A stretch of DNA of 64,000 nucleotides from Aliivibrio sp. 1S175 (GCF_001690985.1 NZ_MAJS01000006.1:206145-270144), one strand, 5' to 3'; shown: positions 1 through 11,819, numbered from the stretch's first letter. Notes: generated by a model not told the origin, from the sequence alone. Numbers and translations are program-made.

Positions 1-1
1 G

Positions 2-676
2 GAGAAGCATGTCGCTGAATGGCGAGAAGCGGGTCTTACCGATATCAATGTGAGTGTTGATAGTTTAAACCCAAATATGTTTTATCAGATCACAGGTGAA
101 AATAAATTTGCCGAAGTTATGGCTGGTATTGATAAAGCAATTGAAGTGGGATTTAAGCAGGTAAAAGTCAATACCGTTCTACTCAAAGATCTCAATAGCA
201 CCGAATTACCTCTATTTTTAAAGTGGATTCAAACTCGTCCAATTCAATTGCGTTTTATTGAATTAATGCAAACGGGTGAAATGAACGACCTCTTTAAAAA
301 TCATCATCAGTCTGGTGTGTCTATTCGTAATCATTTAATTGCTAATAATTGGATATTAAAACCACGCGGTGAAAGTGACGGCCCTGCTCAAGTTTTTACT
401 CATCCAGATTATGTGGGTGAGATTGGTTTGATCATGCCTTACGAGAAAGATTTTTGTCAAAGTTGCAATCGACTTCGAGTATCAGCAAAAGGCAAATTGC
501 ATATGTGTCTATTTGGTGATTATGGTGTTGATTTACGCGAACTATTGCAAGAAGACACACAGCAGGATGAATTAATTCAGTGTATTCAAACTCAGTTAGA
601 TAATAAAGCTGAAGGCCACTTTCTACATGATGGCCATGCAGGTATGACCCCACATTTAGCCTCTATTGGCGGATAA
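2..676 (+). CDS. moaA: GTP 3',8-cyclase MoaA (C-terminal part, 5' end outside window)
   Basis: MoaA is a radical-SAM enzyme that rearranges GTP to (8S)-3',8-cyclo-GTP, the first step of molybdopterin synthesis in the cytosol. Only the C-terminal two thirds is present: the reading frame is open from base 2, so the GTG at base 50 is internal and the N-terminal CxxxCxxC cluster lies outside the window. The remaining part shows the strand NVSVDSLNP typical of the radical-SAM barrel and the second iron-sulphur site, with cysteines in [14 protein letters not shown] and a further Cys in LHMCLFG. It ends with [14 protein letters not shown], close to the usual MoaA C-terminus, although the family often ends in a GG that is needed for activity. 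moaC follows after 12 bp, so this is the head of a moaACDE operon. Confidence 0.96.
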   Translation, partial: EKHVAEWREAGLTDINVSVDSLNPNMFYQITGENKFAEVMAGIDKAIEVGFKQVKVNTVLLKDLNSTELPLFLKWIQTRPIQLRFIELMQTGEMNDLFKNHHQSGVSIRNHLIANNWILKPRGESDGPAQVFTHPDYVGEIGLIMPYEKDFCQSCNRLRVSAKGKLHMCLFGDYGVDLRELLQEDTQQDELIQCIQTQLDNKAEGHFLHDGHAGMTPHLASIGG

Positions 677-688
677 TAAAGAAGAATT

Positions 689-1168
689 ATGTCAAATTTT
701 ACTCATATTAATGCCTCTGGTGAGGCGAACATGGTTGATGTATCAGCTAAGCAAGAAACAGTACGTGAAGCGCGTGCAGAAGCGTTTGTTCACATGGCTC
801 CAGAAACACTAAAGTTGATTGTTTCTGGTTCTCACCATAAAGGTGATGTGTTTGCGACAGCACGTATTGCTGGTATTCAAGCCGCGAAGAAAACATGGGA
901 TCTTATTCCTCTGTGTCATCCATTATTGTTAACTAAAGTTGAAGTACAATTAGAAGCGATTGAAGCTGAAAATATGGTTCGTATTGAATCAGTATGTAAA
1001 CTAACAGGTAAAACAGGTGTAGAAATGGAAGCATTAACTGCTGCGTCTGTTGCTGCATTAACTATCTATGACATGTGTAAAGCCGTTCAAAAAGACATGG
1101 TTATTAGTCAAGTTCGTTTATTAGAAAAGACTGGCGGTAAATCTGGACACTTTAAGGCAGACGCATGA
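689..1168 (+). CDS. moaC: Cyclic pyranopterin monophosphate synthase MoaC
   Basis: MoaC converts the MoaA product 3',8-cyclo-GTP to cyclic pyranopterin monophosphate. The 159-residue length is that of the family. The signature LIPLCHPL lies near residue 75, and the catalytic Asp and Lys are in [10 protein letters not shown] near residues 128-131. The ATG is preceded by an AAGAAG-type ribosome binding site. The stop codon overlaps the moaD start by 4 bp (ATGA), which indicates translational coupling within moaACDE. Confidence 0.98.
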   Translation: MSNFTHINASGEANMVDVSAKQETVREARAEAFVHMAPETLKLIVSGSHHKGDVFATARIAGIQAAKKTWDLIPLCHPLLLTKVEVQLEAIEAENMVRIESVCKLTGKTGVEMEALTAASVAALTIYDMCKAVQKDMVISQVRLLEKTGGKSGHFKADA

Positions 1169-1410
1169 TCACAGTATTATTTTTCGCTCAAACCAAAGAG
1201 TTAGTAGGTACTGGTAAACTGGAACTTACTGGCGATTACGCAACAGCAGAAGCGATTCGTGAAGAGTTAAGTAAAAAAGAAGGTAAATGGGATTTAGCCC
1301 TAGAGAAAGGCAAATTACTGGTTGCTATCAACCAAACTATTTCAAGTTTAGATTCAGCCGTTTCTGATGGTGATGAAGTTGCCTTCTTCCCACCTGTAAC
1401 AGGCGGTTAA
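1165..1410 (+). CDS. moaD: Molybdopterin synthase small subunit MoaD
   Basis: MoaD is the ubiquitin-like sulphur carrier subunit of molybdopterin synthase. Its C-terminal glycine is thiocarboxylated by MoeB and donates sulphur to the pterin. The 81-residue protein ends in PPVTGG, which supplies the essential Gly-Gly terminus. It overlaps moaC by 4 bp and lies 1 bp from moaE, so the two synthase subunits are made side by side. Confidence 0.97.
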   Translation: MITVLFFAQTKELVGTGKLELTGDYATAEAIREELSKKEGKWDLALEKGKLLVAINQTISSLDSAVSDGDEVAFFPPVTGG

Positions 1411-1411
1411 T

Positions 1412-1858
1412 ATGATTTCTGTTCAAGAGCATGATTTTAATGTCGGCGATGAGTATCAATTACTAGCAGAAGGTACTGCCGCAGGTGCAGTGGTTACCTT
1501 TATCGGTAAAGTTCGAGACATGAATCTTGGTGATGATGTTACCGGGCTTTCTCTAGAGCATTACCCAGGAATGACGGAAAAGTCTCTGAATGATATCGTT
1601 GCTCAAGCAAAATCGCGTTGGCCACTGCTTAAAGTGAAAGTGATTCATCGAGTCGGTGATTTAGAGCTTGGCGATCAAATTGTATTTGTCGGTGTATCAA
1701 GTGCGCATCGTGGTGCAGCGTTTGATTCTTGTGAGTTCATCATGGACTATTTAAAAACCAATGCCCCATTTTGGAAAAAAGAACGTACAACGAAAGAAGT
1801 TCGCTGGGTAGAATCAAGAGATACGGATAAATCAGCGGCACAACGTTGGGAAAAGTAA
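1412..1858 (+). CDS. moaE: Molybdopterin synthase catalytic subunit MoaE
   Basis: MoaE is the large, catalytic subunit of molybdopterin synthase and adds two sulphurs to cyclic pyranopterin monophosphate with MoaD as donor. The 148-residue protein has the family motifs RVGDLELGD, the AHRGAAF segment, and KTNAPFWKKE near residues 118-127, which contains the catalytic lysines. It is the last gene of the moa operon and is followed by a rho-independent terminator. Confidence 0.97.
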   Translation: MISVQEHDFNVGDEYQLLAEGTAAGAVVTFIGKVRDMNLGDDVTGLSLEHYPGMTEKSLNDIVAQAKSRWPLLKVKVIHRVGDLELGDQIVFVGVSSAHRGAAFDSCEFIMDYLKTNAPFWKKERTTKEVRWVESRDTDKSAAQRWEK

Positions 1859-1921
1859 TTATCTGAATAGCGGCTATCTGGATCGGTACTCGAGTTGGAA
1901 AGCAACGATAGAAGATAAAAA

Positions 1922-1957
1922 AAGGGAAGAGAGCATTAAGCTGTCTTCCCTTTTTTT
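1922..1957 (+). terminator. Terminator after moaE (bidirectional)
   Basis: A 9-bp stem (AAGGGAAGA / TCTTCCCTT) with a 13-nt loop is followed by a run of Ts. It lies between moaE and the convergent minus-strand ligase gene ending at 1976. A's precede the stem, so it could work in both directions. Confidence 0.85.
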
Positions 1958-1975
1958 ATTTATTTATCCAGAGTG

Positions 1976-2941
1976 CTATTTATTATAAATACCAAACTGT
2001 TCCATAGCATAAGCAACACGAGCTTCAGGAGTCGGGTATGGAACCGTCTCCTCTAAGCTTTCAATGTGCTTTAAGCGGGGTAATAAACCCGTACCGTTAG
2101 CGATTTGAATGGCTAAACCGGGACGAGCGTTAAGCTCAAGTACCATTGGGCCGTATTTCTTATCTAGCACCATATCAGTCCCCATGTAGCCTAAACCTGT
2201 CATTTCCCAAGCACTTGATGCAAGAGTTAACAATTTATGCCAATGTGGAACTTCTAATGTACTTAATAATTTTCCAGTATCAGGGTGCTTTTCAACGGGT
2301 AAGTCAAACTGTACTGCACGTACGGCTTTACCTGTACCAATATCAATCCCCACACCAACAGCGCCTTGGTGTAAATTTGCTTTACCATCTGAGTTTGTGG
2401 TTGATAAGCGCATCATTGCCATTACAGGGTAGCCCTTAAATACAATAATACGAACATCTGGCACTCCTTCATAACTGAAGCCGTCAAAGACATCATCAAA
2501 CTCGATCAAATTCTCTATCATAGCGACATCGTTTTTTCCACCAAGGGAGAAAAGACCTGCTAATGTATTAGTAATATGACGTTCGACGTCTTGTTTATTC
2601 GCTTCTGCACCAGATGGTTTGTAATAAATTCCATCTTTATGAGATGTGACAACCAAAATCCCTTTACCGCCACTGCCTTGAGCTGGTTTGATTACAAAAC
2701 CAGGCCAATCTTTAACGATATCGTGAATGTTCTTTACTTCAGCTTGGCTATCAATCACACCGATAAGCTTAGGAACGGTTGCCCCAGCTTTCTCAGCAAT
2801 GATTTTTGTTTTTAATTTATCATCAACCAATGGGTACTTGCTTCGGTCATTGTAACGGCCAATATAGCCACCGTTACGCTGATTCATTCCCATGATCCCT
2901 TTTGCTTTTAGTTTTGAAGGAGACGTAAATCGACTAAACAT
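1976..2941 (-). CDS. ATP-grasp alpha-L-glutamate ligase-like protein (RimK-related)
   Basis: This 321-residue protein resembles the RimK-related alpha-L-glutamate ligase family, ATP-grasp enzymes that join an amino acid to a carboxylate; the substrate is unknown. Visible ATP-grasp elements are FVIKPAQGSGGKGI near residues 80-93 (the nucleotide-binding lysine and glycine-rich loop), VPDVRIIVFKGYPV in the middle, and MVLELNARPGLAIQIANG near residues 265-282, where the Glu and Asn would bind Mg-ATP. It lies 3 bp after the membrane protein gene upstream and shares a direction with the retropepsin-like lipoprotein gene. This trio recurs in Vibrionaceae and suggests a joint envelope or osmotic-stress function, which is inference. 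Confidence 0.85.
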   Translation of the reverse strand: MFSRFTSPSKLKAKGIMGMNQRNGGYIGRYNDRSKYPLVDDKLKTKIIAEKAGATVPKLIGVIDSQAEVKNIHDIVKDWPGFVIKPAQGSGGKGILVVTSHKDGIYYKPSGAEANKQDVERHITNTLAGLFSLGGKNDVAMIENLIEFDDVFDGFSYEGVPDVRIIVFKGYPVMAMMRLSTTNSDGKANLHQGAVGVGIDIGTGKAVRAVQFDLPVEKHPDTGKLLSTLEVPHWHKLLTLASSAWEMTGLGYMGTDMVLDKKYGPMVLELNARPGLAIQIANGTGLLPRLKHIESLEETVPYPTPEARVAYAMEQFGIYNK

Positions 2942-2944
2942 AGA

Positions 2945-4453
2945 TTAGTCCTCCGCTAAAGGCTTAAAGCGACGAAGCTCACTTAAACGGTAACCTGTAT
3001 AATTACCAAGCATTAGGATAAGCGCTAAGATAATTAATTGAATACCAATAAAGTTAAAGGTTAAGTGCTGTACAAATGGATTCGTCATTGCTATGTAGAT
3101 TAATACTGCAGTCAACAATGAACCACCGCCTTGAGTTGCCACTTCTTTCCAACCTTCCTCTTCCCATAGGATAGACATACGTTCTACCGTCCAAGAAAGG
3201 ATGATCATAGGGAAGAAAGTAATACTTAACCCAGCAGTTAAGCCAATCTTAAAGGCTACAATCGTAAAGACTGAGATAATCATAATAACGGCGATGATAA
3301 CCGCTGAGATCCTGGCCACTAAGAGTAGATTGAGTTTGGATAAGTAACTACGGATGACTAAACCTGTACCTACAATCAGTAAGAAACCGACAATCCCTGT
3401 GACTAGCTGAGTCTGAACAAAGGCAACGGCAATAAGTACAGGCATGAAAGTACCAGACGTTTTTAAACCGACAATGACTCGTAAGAAAACAACCATTAGC
3501 GCACCGATAGGAATAAGCATGATGGTTTTAAACATCGACTGCTCTTCAAGCGGTAGGCTGTGAATAGAGAAGTTTAACAGGTTATCTGCTTCTACTTTCT
3601 TTTCTGTTGCGGCTGTTGGCGAAATCTCTTGTGCAATCATTGAGAAGTTAATTTGGCTGTTCTTTCCACCAACAACATCTAATAAAGAAACATTAGTTTC
3701 ATCCCAAAGTAGTAAGTTAGCGGGCTGGCCCTGCTCTCCAGTTTCTGGATTGAATAACTGCCACTTTTCACCGCTCCATACTTCAACCATGTGCTGAACA
3801 GATTGACGACGACGACCATCTTCTAACCAAAGTGTCCCAACAACTTTGTTATGAATTGCTTCATAGCTTAGTAATTTAGAAACGGCTTGAACTTTAGTTA
3901 AGTCGTTTAAAAGTAAAGAGGCATTCTGATTATCAGGATCGTTGAATTGTTTAATTAATTCACGGGTTAAGGTGATGTCATCAGAAGAACGTGCTCTTGC
4001 TTGCTCTAATAATGAAATCGCTGCAGCTTCATGCGGGCCTTCAAAAGTCACAGCTTCTGGTTTATCAGATTTTGGTGGTTCCACTGTAGCCTGAGCTTGG
4101 GGATCAACTAAAATTTGAGTCTTGTAATACAACGTTTGTGGGCCATTTGCTTGACGAATAGTCCATTCTGCGCGACGTCCATGATCAGTCGTTAGATAAG
4201 CAATACCATAACCTGGAGATGAAGCACTCTCATCAACAATGGTAAAACCGGCTTGAGTTTGTGGTGCAGCCATTGATACCTTGACAGGTTTATTTACTGC
4301 ATCAAATTGAATTCGGGCTTCTACGTCCCAAACTTGGCTTCTTTCTCCTGGTGTCCAAGGCACTCCGTATGAGTCATGGCGTAGCCAGCTCAGTGTAAGT
4401 CCAGCGACAACTAATAGTGAGATAAGAAAATAAAAAGGCACTCTTGATGGCAT
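2945..4453 (-). CDS. Inactive transglutaminase fused to 7 TM helices
   Basis: This 502-residue membrane protein has an N-terminal signal anchor (residues 5-22), a periplasmic region of about 280 residues, and a C-terminal block of about seven hydrophobic helices from residue 300 (TIMLIPIGALMVVFLRVIVG onward). The layout matches the family annotated as inactive transglutaminase fused to seven transmembrane helices. The periplasmic part has the DGRRRQSVQHMVEVWSGEKW stretch typical of a transglutaminase-like fold without a Cys-His-Asp triad. It lies 3 bp upstream of the ATP-grasp ligase gene and so is probably co-translated with it. The function is unknown; the context suggests a membrane platform for the ligase. 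Confidence 0.82.
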   Translation of the reverse strand: MPSRVPFYFLISLLVVAGLTLSWLRHDSYGVPWTPGERSQVWDVEARIQFDAVNKPVKVSMAAPQTQAGFTIVDESASSPGYGIAYLTTDHGRRAEWTIRQANGPQTLYYKTQILVDPQAQATVEPPKSDKPEAVTFEGPHEAAAISLLEQARARSSDDITLTRELIKQFNDPDNQNASLLLNDLTKVQAVSKLLSYEAIHNKVVGTLWLEDGRRRQSVQHMVEVWSGEKWQLFNPETGEQGQPANLLLWDETNVSLLDVVGGKNSQINFSMIAQEISPTAATEKKVEADNLLNFSIHSLPLEEQSMFKTIMLIPIGALMVVFLRVIVGLKTSGTFMPVLIAVAFVQTQLVTGIVGFLLIVGTGLVIRSYLSKLNLLLVARISAVIIAVIMIISVFTIVAFKIGLTAGLSITFFPMIILSWTVERMSILWEEEGWKEVATQGGGSLLTAVLIYIAMTNPFVQHLTFNFIGIQLIILALILMLGNYTGYRLSELRRFKPLAED

Positions 4454-4562
4454 AACGTCCTCATTGTAATGGCATAAGTGGAAGATAAGTATAATTGTAA
4501 TTCAAGCGGTAATTTTTGCTACTAAGAGATTGAATAAATTACCGCTTATTTGAAGTCGGGTG

Positions 4563-5330
4563 TTATTTTTTGCTTTGAACAAATTCTTTACTGACATCAA
4601 TAACAGCAATGTCTTGTATAAACTCACGACCTAATAAAACAGAATGGGTCATGTGAGAACGATCCGCAAGAGTAAATTGTACTTTTTCATGAATTGCTCC
4701 AAGTTTGATCCACAGTTCAACAACAGGGCGACGTTCTGCTTCTTCAGTTGTCGATTGACGAATTTTAACATTGCGGATTACAGGAGCAGTAATCCATTCC
4801 AATTTGCCATCTTCTTGCGCATCTTGGTTTATTAAATGGAATCGCACCCATTGGGTGCCATTACGTTCAAATTCTTGAAGATCAACGGCATTAAGAGAAG
4901 AGGTTGTTGCTCCAGTATCAATACGAGCACTGAATTTTTGCTGTATATCAGCAATTTCTACGTTTTCAATCGCACCTAAAATAAGAGTGTCTTTTAATGA
5001 TTGGGTTTGCATCGAAATAGGAATAGGTGCTAGGCGGGTTTTCTGTGAAGTTGCTTGCTTTATACTCGATTGAATTTTGGTTTGCTCAGTGCGAACCATT
5101 GAAAGCTCTTCTGATACATTCGACAGTTCTTTTTCTAATGTCGAAATATAATCATTTTGTGTCTCAATTTTTGTTTCCATACCACCTAAACGAGTATTTA
5201 GATTGGTTTCCATAGACTTAATGGCTGCAACTGTTTCTGTATTATCTGAAGCGACTGGCGTTGTTTGTTGAGTCAGTGCGCATCCTGAAAGGCTTAGGAT
5301 AGCAACCAATGGTAGAATTCGTTGGATCAT
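4563..5330 (-). CDS. Retropepsin-like aspartic protease lipoprotein (RimK/LysX-protease family)
   Basis: This 255-residue protein has a lipobox (LSLSGC, Cys17), so it is predicted to be a lipoprotein. Residues 30-95 form a coiled coil (SMETNLNTRLGGMETKIETQ...). The C-terminal half has FSARIDTGATTSSLNAVDL, with the DTGA signature of single-lobe aspartic proteases (retropepsin-like, often annotated ATP-dependent zinc protease), and ends with VLLGREFIQDIAVIDVS, the typical strand after the flap. It is encoded upstream of the transglutaminase-like and ATP-grasp genes on the same strand, with a 109-bp gap. A protease and ligase acting on opposite sides of the same peptide bond is plausible but not shown. 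Confidence 0.85.
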   Translation of the reverse strand: MIQRILPLVAILSLSGCALTQQTTPVASDNTETVAAIKSMETNLNTRLGGMETKIETQNDYISTLEKELSNVSEELSMVRTEQTKIQSSIKQATSQKTRLAPIPISMQTQSLKDTLILGAIENVEIADIQQKFSARIDTGATTSSLNAVDLQEFERNGTQWVRFHLINQDAQEDGKLEWITAPVIRNVKIRQSTTEEAERRPVVELWIKLGAIHEKVQFTLADRSHMTHSVLLGREFIQDIAVIDVSKEFVQSKK

Positions 5331-5371
5331 TTTATGTTCCGTTGAGTTAAATTAACATGTGCATAATAACG

Positions 5372-5397
5372 AAAATAAATAGGGGCTGATAGCCCCA
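5372..5397 (-). terminator. Probable terminator after cmoB
   Basis: On the minus strand a 6-bp GC stem (GGGGCT-ATC-AGCCCC) is followed by TATTTATTTT. It lies directly downstream of the cmoB stop and upstream of the protease gene start, so it probably separates the two transcription units. Confidence 0.6.
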
Positions 5398-5409
5398 CAA
5401 TGTTAGCGT

Positions 5410-6384
5410 TTAGTCAGGTTTTTTTGCAATTAAGATCGCACGCTTAGGCGCTGGGTGACCTTCAATTGTTTTTGTTGGATCATTTTGGTCTAAGTATTCT
5501 GGTAGAGAATTGTGTTTCATCCATTCCGTTGAACGTTGTTCTCCTGTTGTAGTAACGCATTCATCCACAATGTTAACGTCTACAAATCCCACGCTTTCTA
5601 GCCATACTTTTAATGCTCGAGCAGATGGGAAAAAGAAAACATTACGCATTTGAGCATAACGATCAACAGGCATTAATACTGCGTTTTCATCGCCATCAAT
5701 AACCAGTGTTTCTAGCACTAATTCACCGCCAGCGACTAATTGGTTTTTCAATTGAATTAAATGGTCAAGTGGAGAGCGGCGGTGATAAAGAACCCCCATG
5801 CTAAATACAGTATCAAATGCATTTAATTCTGGAAGCTGTTCAATGCCTAAGGGTAATAAATGAGCTCGTTGGTCATTGCCCATTAATTTACGAATGGCTT
5901 CGAATTGAATTAAGAATAAGTGTGATGGGTCAATACCTACACACAGACGAGCTTCTTCACCTAGCATACGCCACATGTGGTAGCCATTACCGCAACCTAC
6001 ATCTAAAATTGAGCGGTTTTTAAGTGGAGTAATGTGGGGCAGTAATCGGTCCCATTTCCAATCAGAGCGCCATTCAGTATCAATATGAATTTCATGGACA
6101 CTAAACGGACCTTTACGCCAAGGGTGAAAGGTTTGTAATAAGTTTTCTAACTTTTTACGTTCACCATCAATTAAAGGGGTGTTATTTGAAAGGGTAACTG
6201 ATGATTTTAAATCAATATTATCAGCACAGCCCTCAGGGATTTTTTTAAGCGCTTTTGTCCAACGCTCAATGTCACCATGCTCTGCATTTTGCCAATCAGT
6301 TAATTGCTGAGGTAAAGTATTTAACCAAGGCTGAAGAATGGTATCTTGAGAAACGAGCGTATAAAAATTAGCAAAATTTAACAT
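5410..6384 (-). CDS. cmoB: tRNA U34 carboxymethyltransferase CmoB
   Basis: CmoB transfers a carboxymethyl group from carboxy-S-adenosylmethionine to 5-hydroxyuridine at position 34 of tRNA, giving cmo5U. The 324-residue length is the family norm. The cofactor-binding motif is [15 protein letters not shown] near residues 122-136, and the [16 protein letters not shown] segment near residue 190 is characteristic of CmoB. It lies 53 bp downstream of cmoA, which makes the cofactor, so the pair forms one operon. Confidence 0.97.
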   Translation of the reverse strand: MLNFANFYTLVSQDTILQPWLNTLPQQLTDWQNAEHGDIERWTKALKKIPEGCADNIDLKSSVTLSNNTPLIDGERKKLENLLQTFHPWRKGPFSVHEIHIDTEWRSDWKWDRLLPHITPLKNRSILDVGCGNGYHMWRMLGEEARLCVGIDPSHLFLIQFEAIRKLMGNDQRAHLLPLGIEQLPELNAFDTVFSMGVLYHRRSPLDHLIQLKNQLVAGGELVLETLVIDGDENAVLMPVDRYAQMRNVFFFPSARALKVWLESVGFVDVNIVDECVTTTGEQRSTEWMKHNSLPEYLDQNDPTKTIEGHPAPKRAILIAKKPD

Positions 6385-6437
6385 GAGATATCTTTAGTTA
6401 ATAAATTTAGGTAAAAAATAGAAAGAAACAAAACCAG

Positions 6438-7537
<1,100 letters not shown>

Positions 7538-9313
7538 ATGCGCACCCATTACTGTGGTAACCTGAACAAGTCCCTTGCAGGGCAAACTGTAGAACTTTGC
7601 GGCTGGGTAAACCGTCGCCGTGACTTAGGCGGTCTTATCTTTATTGATATGCGAGATCGTGAAGGTGTCGTTCAGGTAGTTGTTGATCCAGATATGAAAG
7701 ATATCTTTTCAATCGCTAACCAACTGCGTAATGAGTTCTGTATCAAATTTACTGGTGAAGTACGTGTTCGTCCTGACAGCCAAGTAAATAAAGATATGTC
7801 GACGGGTGAAGTTGAACTTTACGCGACTGGTCTTGAGATCATCAACCGTTCAGAAGCACTTCCACTGGATTTCAATCAAACGAACTCAGAAGAGCAACGC
7901 CTGAAGTACCGTTATATTGATTTACGTCGTCCAGAAATGAGTGACCGTATCAAGTTACGTGCTCGTGCATCTAGCTTTGTTCGTCGTTTCTTAGATGAGA
8001 ACCTATTCTTAGACATCGAAACACCAGTACTAACGAAAGCAACGCCAGAAGGCGCTCGTGATTACCTAGTACCAAGCCGTGTTCATAAAGGCAGCTTTTA
8101 CGCACTTCCACAATCACCACAGTTGTTTAAACAACTTCTGATGATGTCTGGTTTTGATCGCTACTACCAAATCGTTAAATGTTTCCGTGATGAAGATTTA
8201 CGTGCTGACCGTCAACCTGAATTTACTCAAATCGATATTGAAACGTCTTTCTTATCATCTAGCCAAGTTCGTGAAATTACTGAACGTCTAGTTCATGATA
8301 TGTGGAAAGAGCTTCTTGATGTAGAGCTTGGTCAATTCCCTATAATGAAGTTCTCTGAAGCGATTCGTCGTTTTGGTTCTGATAAACCAGATCTACGTAA
8401 CCCACTAGAATTAGTTGATGTTGCTGATCTTCTTAAAGAAGTAGAATTCCAAGTATTCGCTGGTCCTGCCAATGACGAAAAAGGCCGTGTTGCGGTTATT
8501 CGTGTTCCTGGTGGTGCATCGCTATCTCGTAAACAAATTGATGAATACGGTAAGTTCGTAGGTATCTACGGCGCGAAAGGCCTTGCTTGGATGAAAGTAA
8601 ACGATCGTGCTGCTGGCCTTGAAGGTGTTCAATCTCCTGTTGCTAAATTCCTAAACGCAGACGTTGTAAATGGTATTTTAGAACGTACCGAAGCTGAAAC
8701 GGGCGATATCATTCTATTTGGTGCAGATAAAGCAAACATTGTTTCTGAAGCAATGGGTGCATTACGTATCAAGCTTGGTGATGACTTAGAATTAACAGAT
8801 AAGAAAGCATGGGCACCGCTTTGGGTTATCGATTTCCCAATGTTTGAAGAAGATGGCGAAGGTAACTTGCATGCAATGCACCACCCATTCACTTCTCCAT
8901 TAGGAATGACAGCGGAAGAACTTAAAGTAAACCCTGCTGCTGCAAATTCTGATGCGTACGACATGGTTATCAACGGCTATGAAGTGGGTGGTGGTTCTGT
9001 TCGTATTCACAATGCTGAAATGCAAACTGCAGTATTCGGCATCCTAGGTATCGAAGCGAAAGAGCAACAAGAGAAATTTGGTTTCTTACTTGAAGCGCTT
9101 AAATACGGCACGCCGCCACACGCAGGTCTTGCTTTCGGTCTTGACCGTCTTGCGATGCTACTTTGTGGTACAGAAAACATTCGTGACGTTATTGCATTCC
9201 CGAAAACGACAGCAGCAGCGTGTCTACTTACGAATGCGCCAAGCCTAGCGAATCCTGATTCTCTTGCAGAATTATCAATTGCAGTAAAACTTGCTGAGAA
9301 AAAAGACGCTTAA
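7538..9313 (+). CDS. aspS: Aspartyl-tRNA synthetase
   Basis: AspS is a cytosolic class II synthetase that charges tRNA-Asp. The 591-residue protein has an N-terminal anticodon-binding OB fold ([20 protein letters not shown]), class II motif 1 around residues 130-155, motif 2 [18 protein letters not shown] near residues 217-234, a bacterial GAD insertion domain (residues about 290-400), and motif 3 [15 protein letters not shown] near residues 527-541. The length and the GAD insertion mark the bacterial type. It is a single-gene unit with its own terminator. Confidence 0.99.
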   Translation: MRTHYCGNLNKSLAGQTVELCGWVNRRRDLGGLIFIDMRDREGVVQVVVDPDMKDIFSIANQLRNEFCIKFTGEVRVRPDSQVNKDMSTGEVELYATGLEIINRSEALPLDFNQTNSEEQRLKYRYIDLRRPEMSDRIKLRARASSFVRRFLDENLFLDIETPVLTKATPEGARDYLVPSRVHKGSFYALPQSPQLFKQLLMMSGFDRYYQIVKCFRDEDLRADRQPEFTQIDIETSFLSSSQVREITERLVHDMWKELLDVELGQFPIMKFSEAIRRFGSDKPDLRNPLELVDVADLLKEVEFQVFAGPANDEKGRVAVIRVPGGASLSRKQIDEYGKFVGIYGAKGLAWMKVNDRAAGLEGVQSPVAKFLNADVVNGILERTEAETGDIILFGADKANIVSEAMGALRIKLGDDLELTDKKAWAPLWVIDFPMFEEDGEGNLHAMHHPFTSPLGMTAEELKVNPAAANSDAYDMVINGYEVGGGSVRIHNAEMQTAVFGILGIEAKEQQEKFGFLLEALKYGTPPHAGLAFGLDRLAMLLCGTENIRDVIAFPKTTAAACLLTNAPSLANPDSLAELSIAVKLAEKKDA

Positions 9314-9332
9314 TTAAGTTTTCTTTTTATTA

Positions 9333-9365
9333 AAAAATGCCCGCCTTATGCGGGCATTTTTGTAT
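9333..9365 (+). terminator. Terminator after aspS
   Basis: A 12-bp stem (AAAAATGCCCGC / GCGGGCATTTTT) with a short loop is followed by Ts, directly downstream of aspS. Confidence 0.92.
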
Positions 9366-9463
9366 CTGCGTTATCTTAAATGAGATAGTAGCACATGACG
9401 AATACCTTGAGTTTATGGGGATATCTAGCTAATATACATGTATAAATAATCAGTGGTTTTACT

Positions 9464-9985
9464 ATGTCTATCATTTTAGGGATTGATCCCGGCTCTCGCA
9501 TTACTGGCTACGGCGTTATTCGTCAAAATGGCCGACACTTGCAATATTTAGGTAGCGGTTGTATCCGTATGTCAGAAAAAGAACTTCCTGGTCGTTTAAA
9601 ACAAATCTATGCAGGTGTTTCTGAAATAATTACTCAGTTTCAACCTGACGTATTCGCTATCGAACAAGTATTCATGTCTAAAAATGCAGATTCAGCATTA
9701 AAGTTAGGTCAAGCGCGAGGCAGTGCAATAGTGGCAGCAGTCAATGCCGATCTCCCTGTTTATGAATATGCTGCACGTTTAATTAAGCAAGCGGTAACAG
9801 GAACGGGTGGGGCAGATAAAGCACAAGTTCAGCATATGGTGATGACGATGTTAAAACTTCCAGCAAAACCACAAGCCGATGCCGCTGATGGGTTAGGGGT
9901 TGCGATTTGTCATGCTAATACCAATAAGACCTTAATCGCATTAGCGGGTAAAGCAACCAGTGCTCGACGTGGACGATATCGTTAA
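9464..9985 (+). CDS. ruvC: Holliday junction resolvase RuvC
   Basis: RuvC is a dimeric endonuclease that cleaves Holliday junctions in complex with RuvAB. The 173-residue protein has the catalytic acidic residues in GIDPGS (Asp8), AIEQVF near residue 68, and [12 protein letters not shown] near residues 138-149. It precedes ruvA by about 90 bp and is co-oriented with ruvA-ruvB. Confidence 0.98.
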   Translation: MSIILGIDPGSRITGYGVIRQNGRHLQYLGSGCIRMSEKELPGRLKQIYAGVSEIITQFQPDVFAIEQVFMSKNADSALKLGQARGSAIVAAVNADLPVYEYAARLIKQAVTGTGGADKAQVQHMVMTMLKLPAKPQADAADGLGVAICHANTNKTLIALAGKATSARRGRYR

Positions 9986-10076
9986 AGCACACTTAAATTA
10001 TCATTTCTTTTACTGGATATCTATCCAGTTCTTTATTACTATTCGATGTAGTTAATTATTTTAAAGAGTATCTATT

Positions 10077-10700
10077 GTGATCGGACGCCTTCGTGGAAAT
10101 TTATTAGAAAAACAACCTCCAGAATTATTAATTGAGGTAAGTGGTGTTGGCTATGAAGTCCAAATGCCAATGAGTTGTTTTTATGAGTTACCTGAAATTG
10201 GCACAGAAGCGATCATTTATATTCACTATGTAGTACGTGAAGATGCCCAATTATTATATGGTTTTAACACAAAAAAAGAGCGTGCGTTATTTAGAGAAGT
10301 CATTAAAGCGAATGGTGTTGGTCCTAAATTAGGGCTAGCGATTTTATCTGGTATGACAGCGTCGCAATTTGTTCAAAGTGTAGAGCGTGAAGATATTTCG
10401 ACTTTAGTTAAATTACCAGGTGTTGGTAAAAAAACGGCAGAGCGTTTAGTCGTAGAGATGAAAGACCGCCTTAAAGGGTGGGGCGCGGGTGATTTATTTA
10501 CTCCAGCAACGGATTCAGTTCCAATGGATAATGGCTCTGATTTGATAACGTCCCCACAAAGTGCACAAGATGAAGCCGTCAGTGCGCTTATTTCTTTAGG
10601 TTATAAACCAGTGCAAGCATCGAAAATCGTTTCTCAAGTTGCTAAACCAGACATGACCAGTGAAACGTTAATTCGTGAATCACTGAAATCAATGATCTAA
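10077..10700 (+). CDS. ruvA: Holliday junction branch migration protein RuvA
   Basis: RuvA is the tetrameric junction-binding protein that loads the RuvB motors. The 207-residue protein starts at GTG with the family N-terminus MIGRLRG. It has helix-hairpin-helix motifs near residues 70-130 ([13 protein letters not shown] and [20 protein letters not shown]) and a C-terminal RuvB-contact domain ([14 protein letters not shown]). ruvB follows after 46 bp. Confidence 0.98.
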   Translation: MIGRLRGNLLEKQPPELLIEVSGVGYEVQMPMSCFYELPEIGTEAIIYIHYVVREDAQLLYGFNTKKERALFREVIKANGVGPKLGLAILSGMTASQFVQSVEREDISTLVKLPGVGKKTAERLVVEMKDRLKGWGAGDLFTPATDSVPMDNGSDLITSPQSAQDEAVSALISLGYKPVQASKIVSQVAKPDMTSETLIRESLKSMI

Positions 10701-10746
10701 TACCACCTTAGTCCTTTTTACCTATTGAATTTTTGAGTGCTTTTTT

Positions 10747-11760
10747 ATGATTGAAGCTGATCGCCTTATTGCCGCAGATAGTCCTGTTTTTCGTGAAGAA
10801 GAAGTTATTGATCGAGCAATTCGCCCTAAAAAGCTAGAAGACTACCGTGGTCAAGATCATGTTCGCAGCCAGATGGAAATTTTCATTAAAGCTGCACAAA
10901 TGCGTAATGAACCTCTCGATCATTTGCTTATCTTTGGCCCTCCAGGCTTAGGTAAAACGACATTAGCGAATATCGTTGCTAACGAGATGGAAGTAAATAT
11001 TCGGACTACTTCAGGGCCTGTTCTTGAAAAGGCAGGGGATCTAGCTGCGCTTCTAACAAACTTAGAAGAAAATGACATTTTATTTATTGATGAGATCCAC
11101 CGATTAAGCCCTGTGGTTGAAGAAATACTGTATCCAGCAATGGAAGATTATCAATTAGATATTATGATTGGTGAAGGCCCTGCAGCACGCTCAATAAAAA
11201 TTGATTTGCCTCCTTTTACCTTAATCGGAGCAACAACAAGGGCGGGATCATTAACATCACCACTACGTGACCGTTTCGGTATTGTGCAACGGCTAGAATA
11301 TTACAATGTAGATGACCTTCAATATATAGTTAAACGCAGTGCGGATTGTTTGAATCTGTCTATGGAATCTGATGGGGCACTTGAAGTTGCACGACGAGCA
11401 CGCGGTACGCCACGAATAGCGAATAGATTATTGCGCCGAGTACGTGATTATGCGGATGTAATGAGTGATAGTCATATTTCTTCTGAAATTGCAGACAAAG
11501 CGTTGAATATGCTTGATGTTGATGTTCGTGGTTTTGATTATATGGATAGAAAATTATTATTAGCCATTATGGAAAAATTTAATGGTGGGCCTGTAGGTCT
11601 TGATAATGTTGCCGCAGCCATTGGTGAAGAAAGAGATACCATTGAAGATGTCATTGAACCTTATTTAATTCAACAAGGCTACCTGCAACGCACACCAAGA
11701 GGTCGAATTGTCTCCGATCGAGCGTATACTCATTTTGGTATTGATAGACCAGATAAATAA
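10747..11760 (+). CDS. ruvB: Holliday junction branch migration ATPase RuvB
   Basis: RuvB is the hexameric AAA+ motor for branch migration. The 337-residue protein has Walker [10 protein letters not shown] near residues 60-68, Walker [11 protein letters not shown] near residues 109-118, the sensor-1 segment [19 protein letters not shown], and a C-terminal winged helix ([17 protein letters not shown]). It is the last gene of the ruv group, followed by a terminator. Confidence 0.99.
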   Translation: MIEADRLIAADSPVFREEEVIDRAIRPKKLEDYRGQDHVRSQMEIFIKAAQMRNEPLDHLLIFGPPGLGKTTLANIVANEMEVNIRTTSGPVLEKAGDLAALLTNLEENDILFIDEIHRLSPVVEEILYPAMEDYQLDIMIGEGPAARSIKIDLPPFTLIGATTRAGSLTSPLRDRFGIVQRLEYYNVDDLQYIVKRSADCLNLSMESDGALEVARRARGTPRIANRLLRRVRDYADVMSDSHISSEIADKALNMLDVDVRGFDYMDRKLLLAIMEKFNGGPVGLDNVAAAIGEERDTIEDVIEPYLIQQGYLQRTPRGRIVSDRAYTHFGIDRPDK

Positions 11761-11819
11761 ACTAGGGACAATTATTCATAATTTGTCATATTTTATTAAT
11801 AAAATTATAAGTAGAATGA

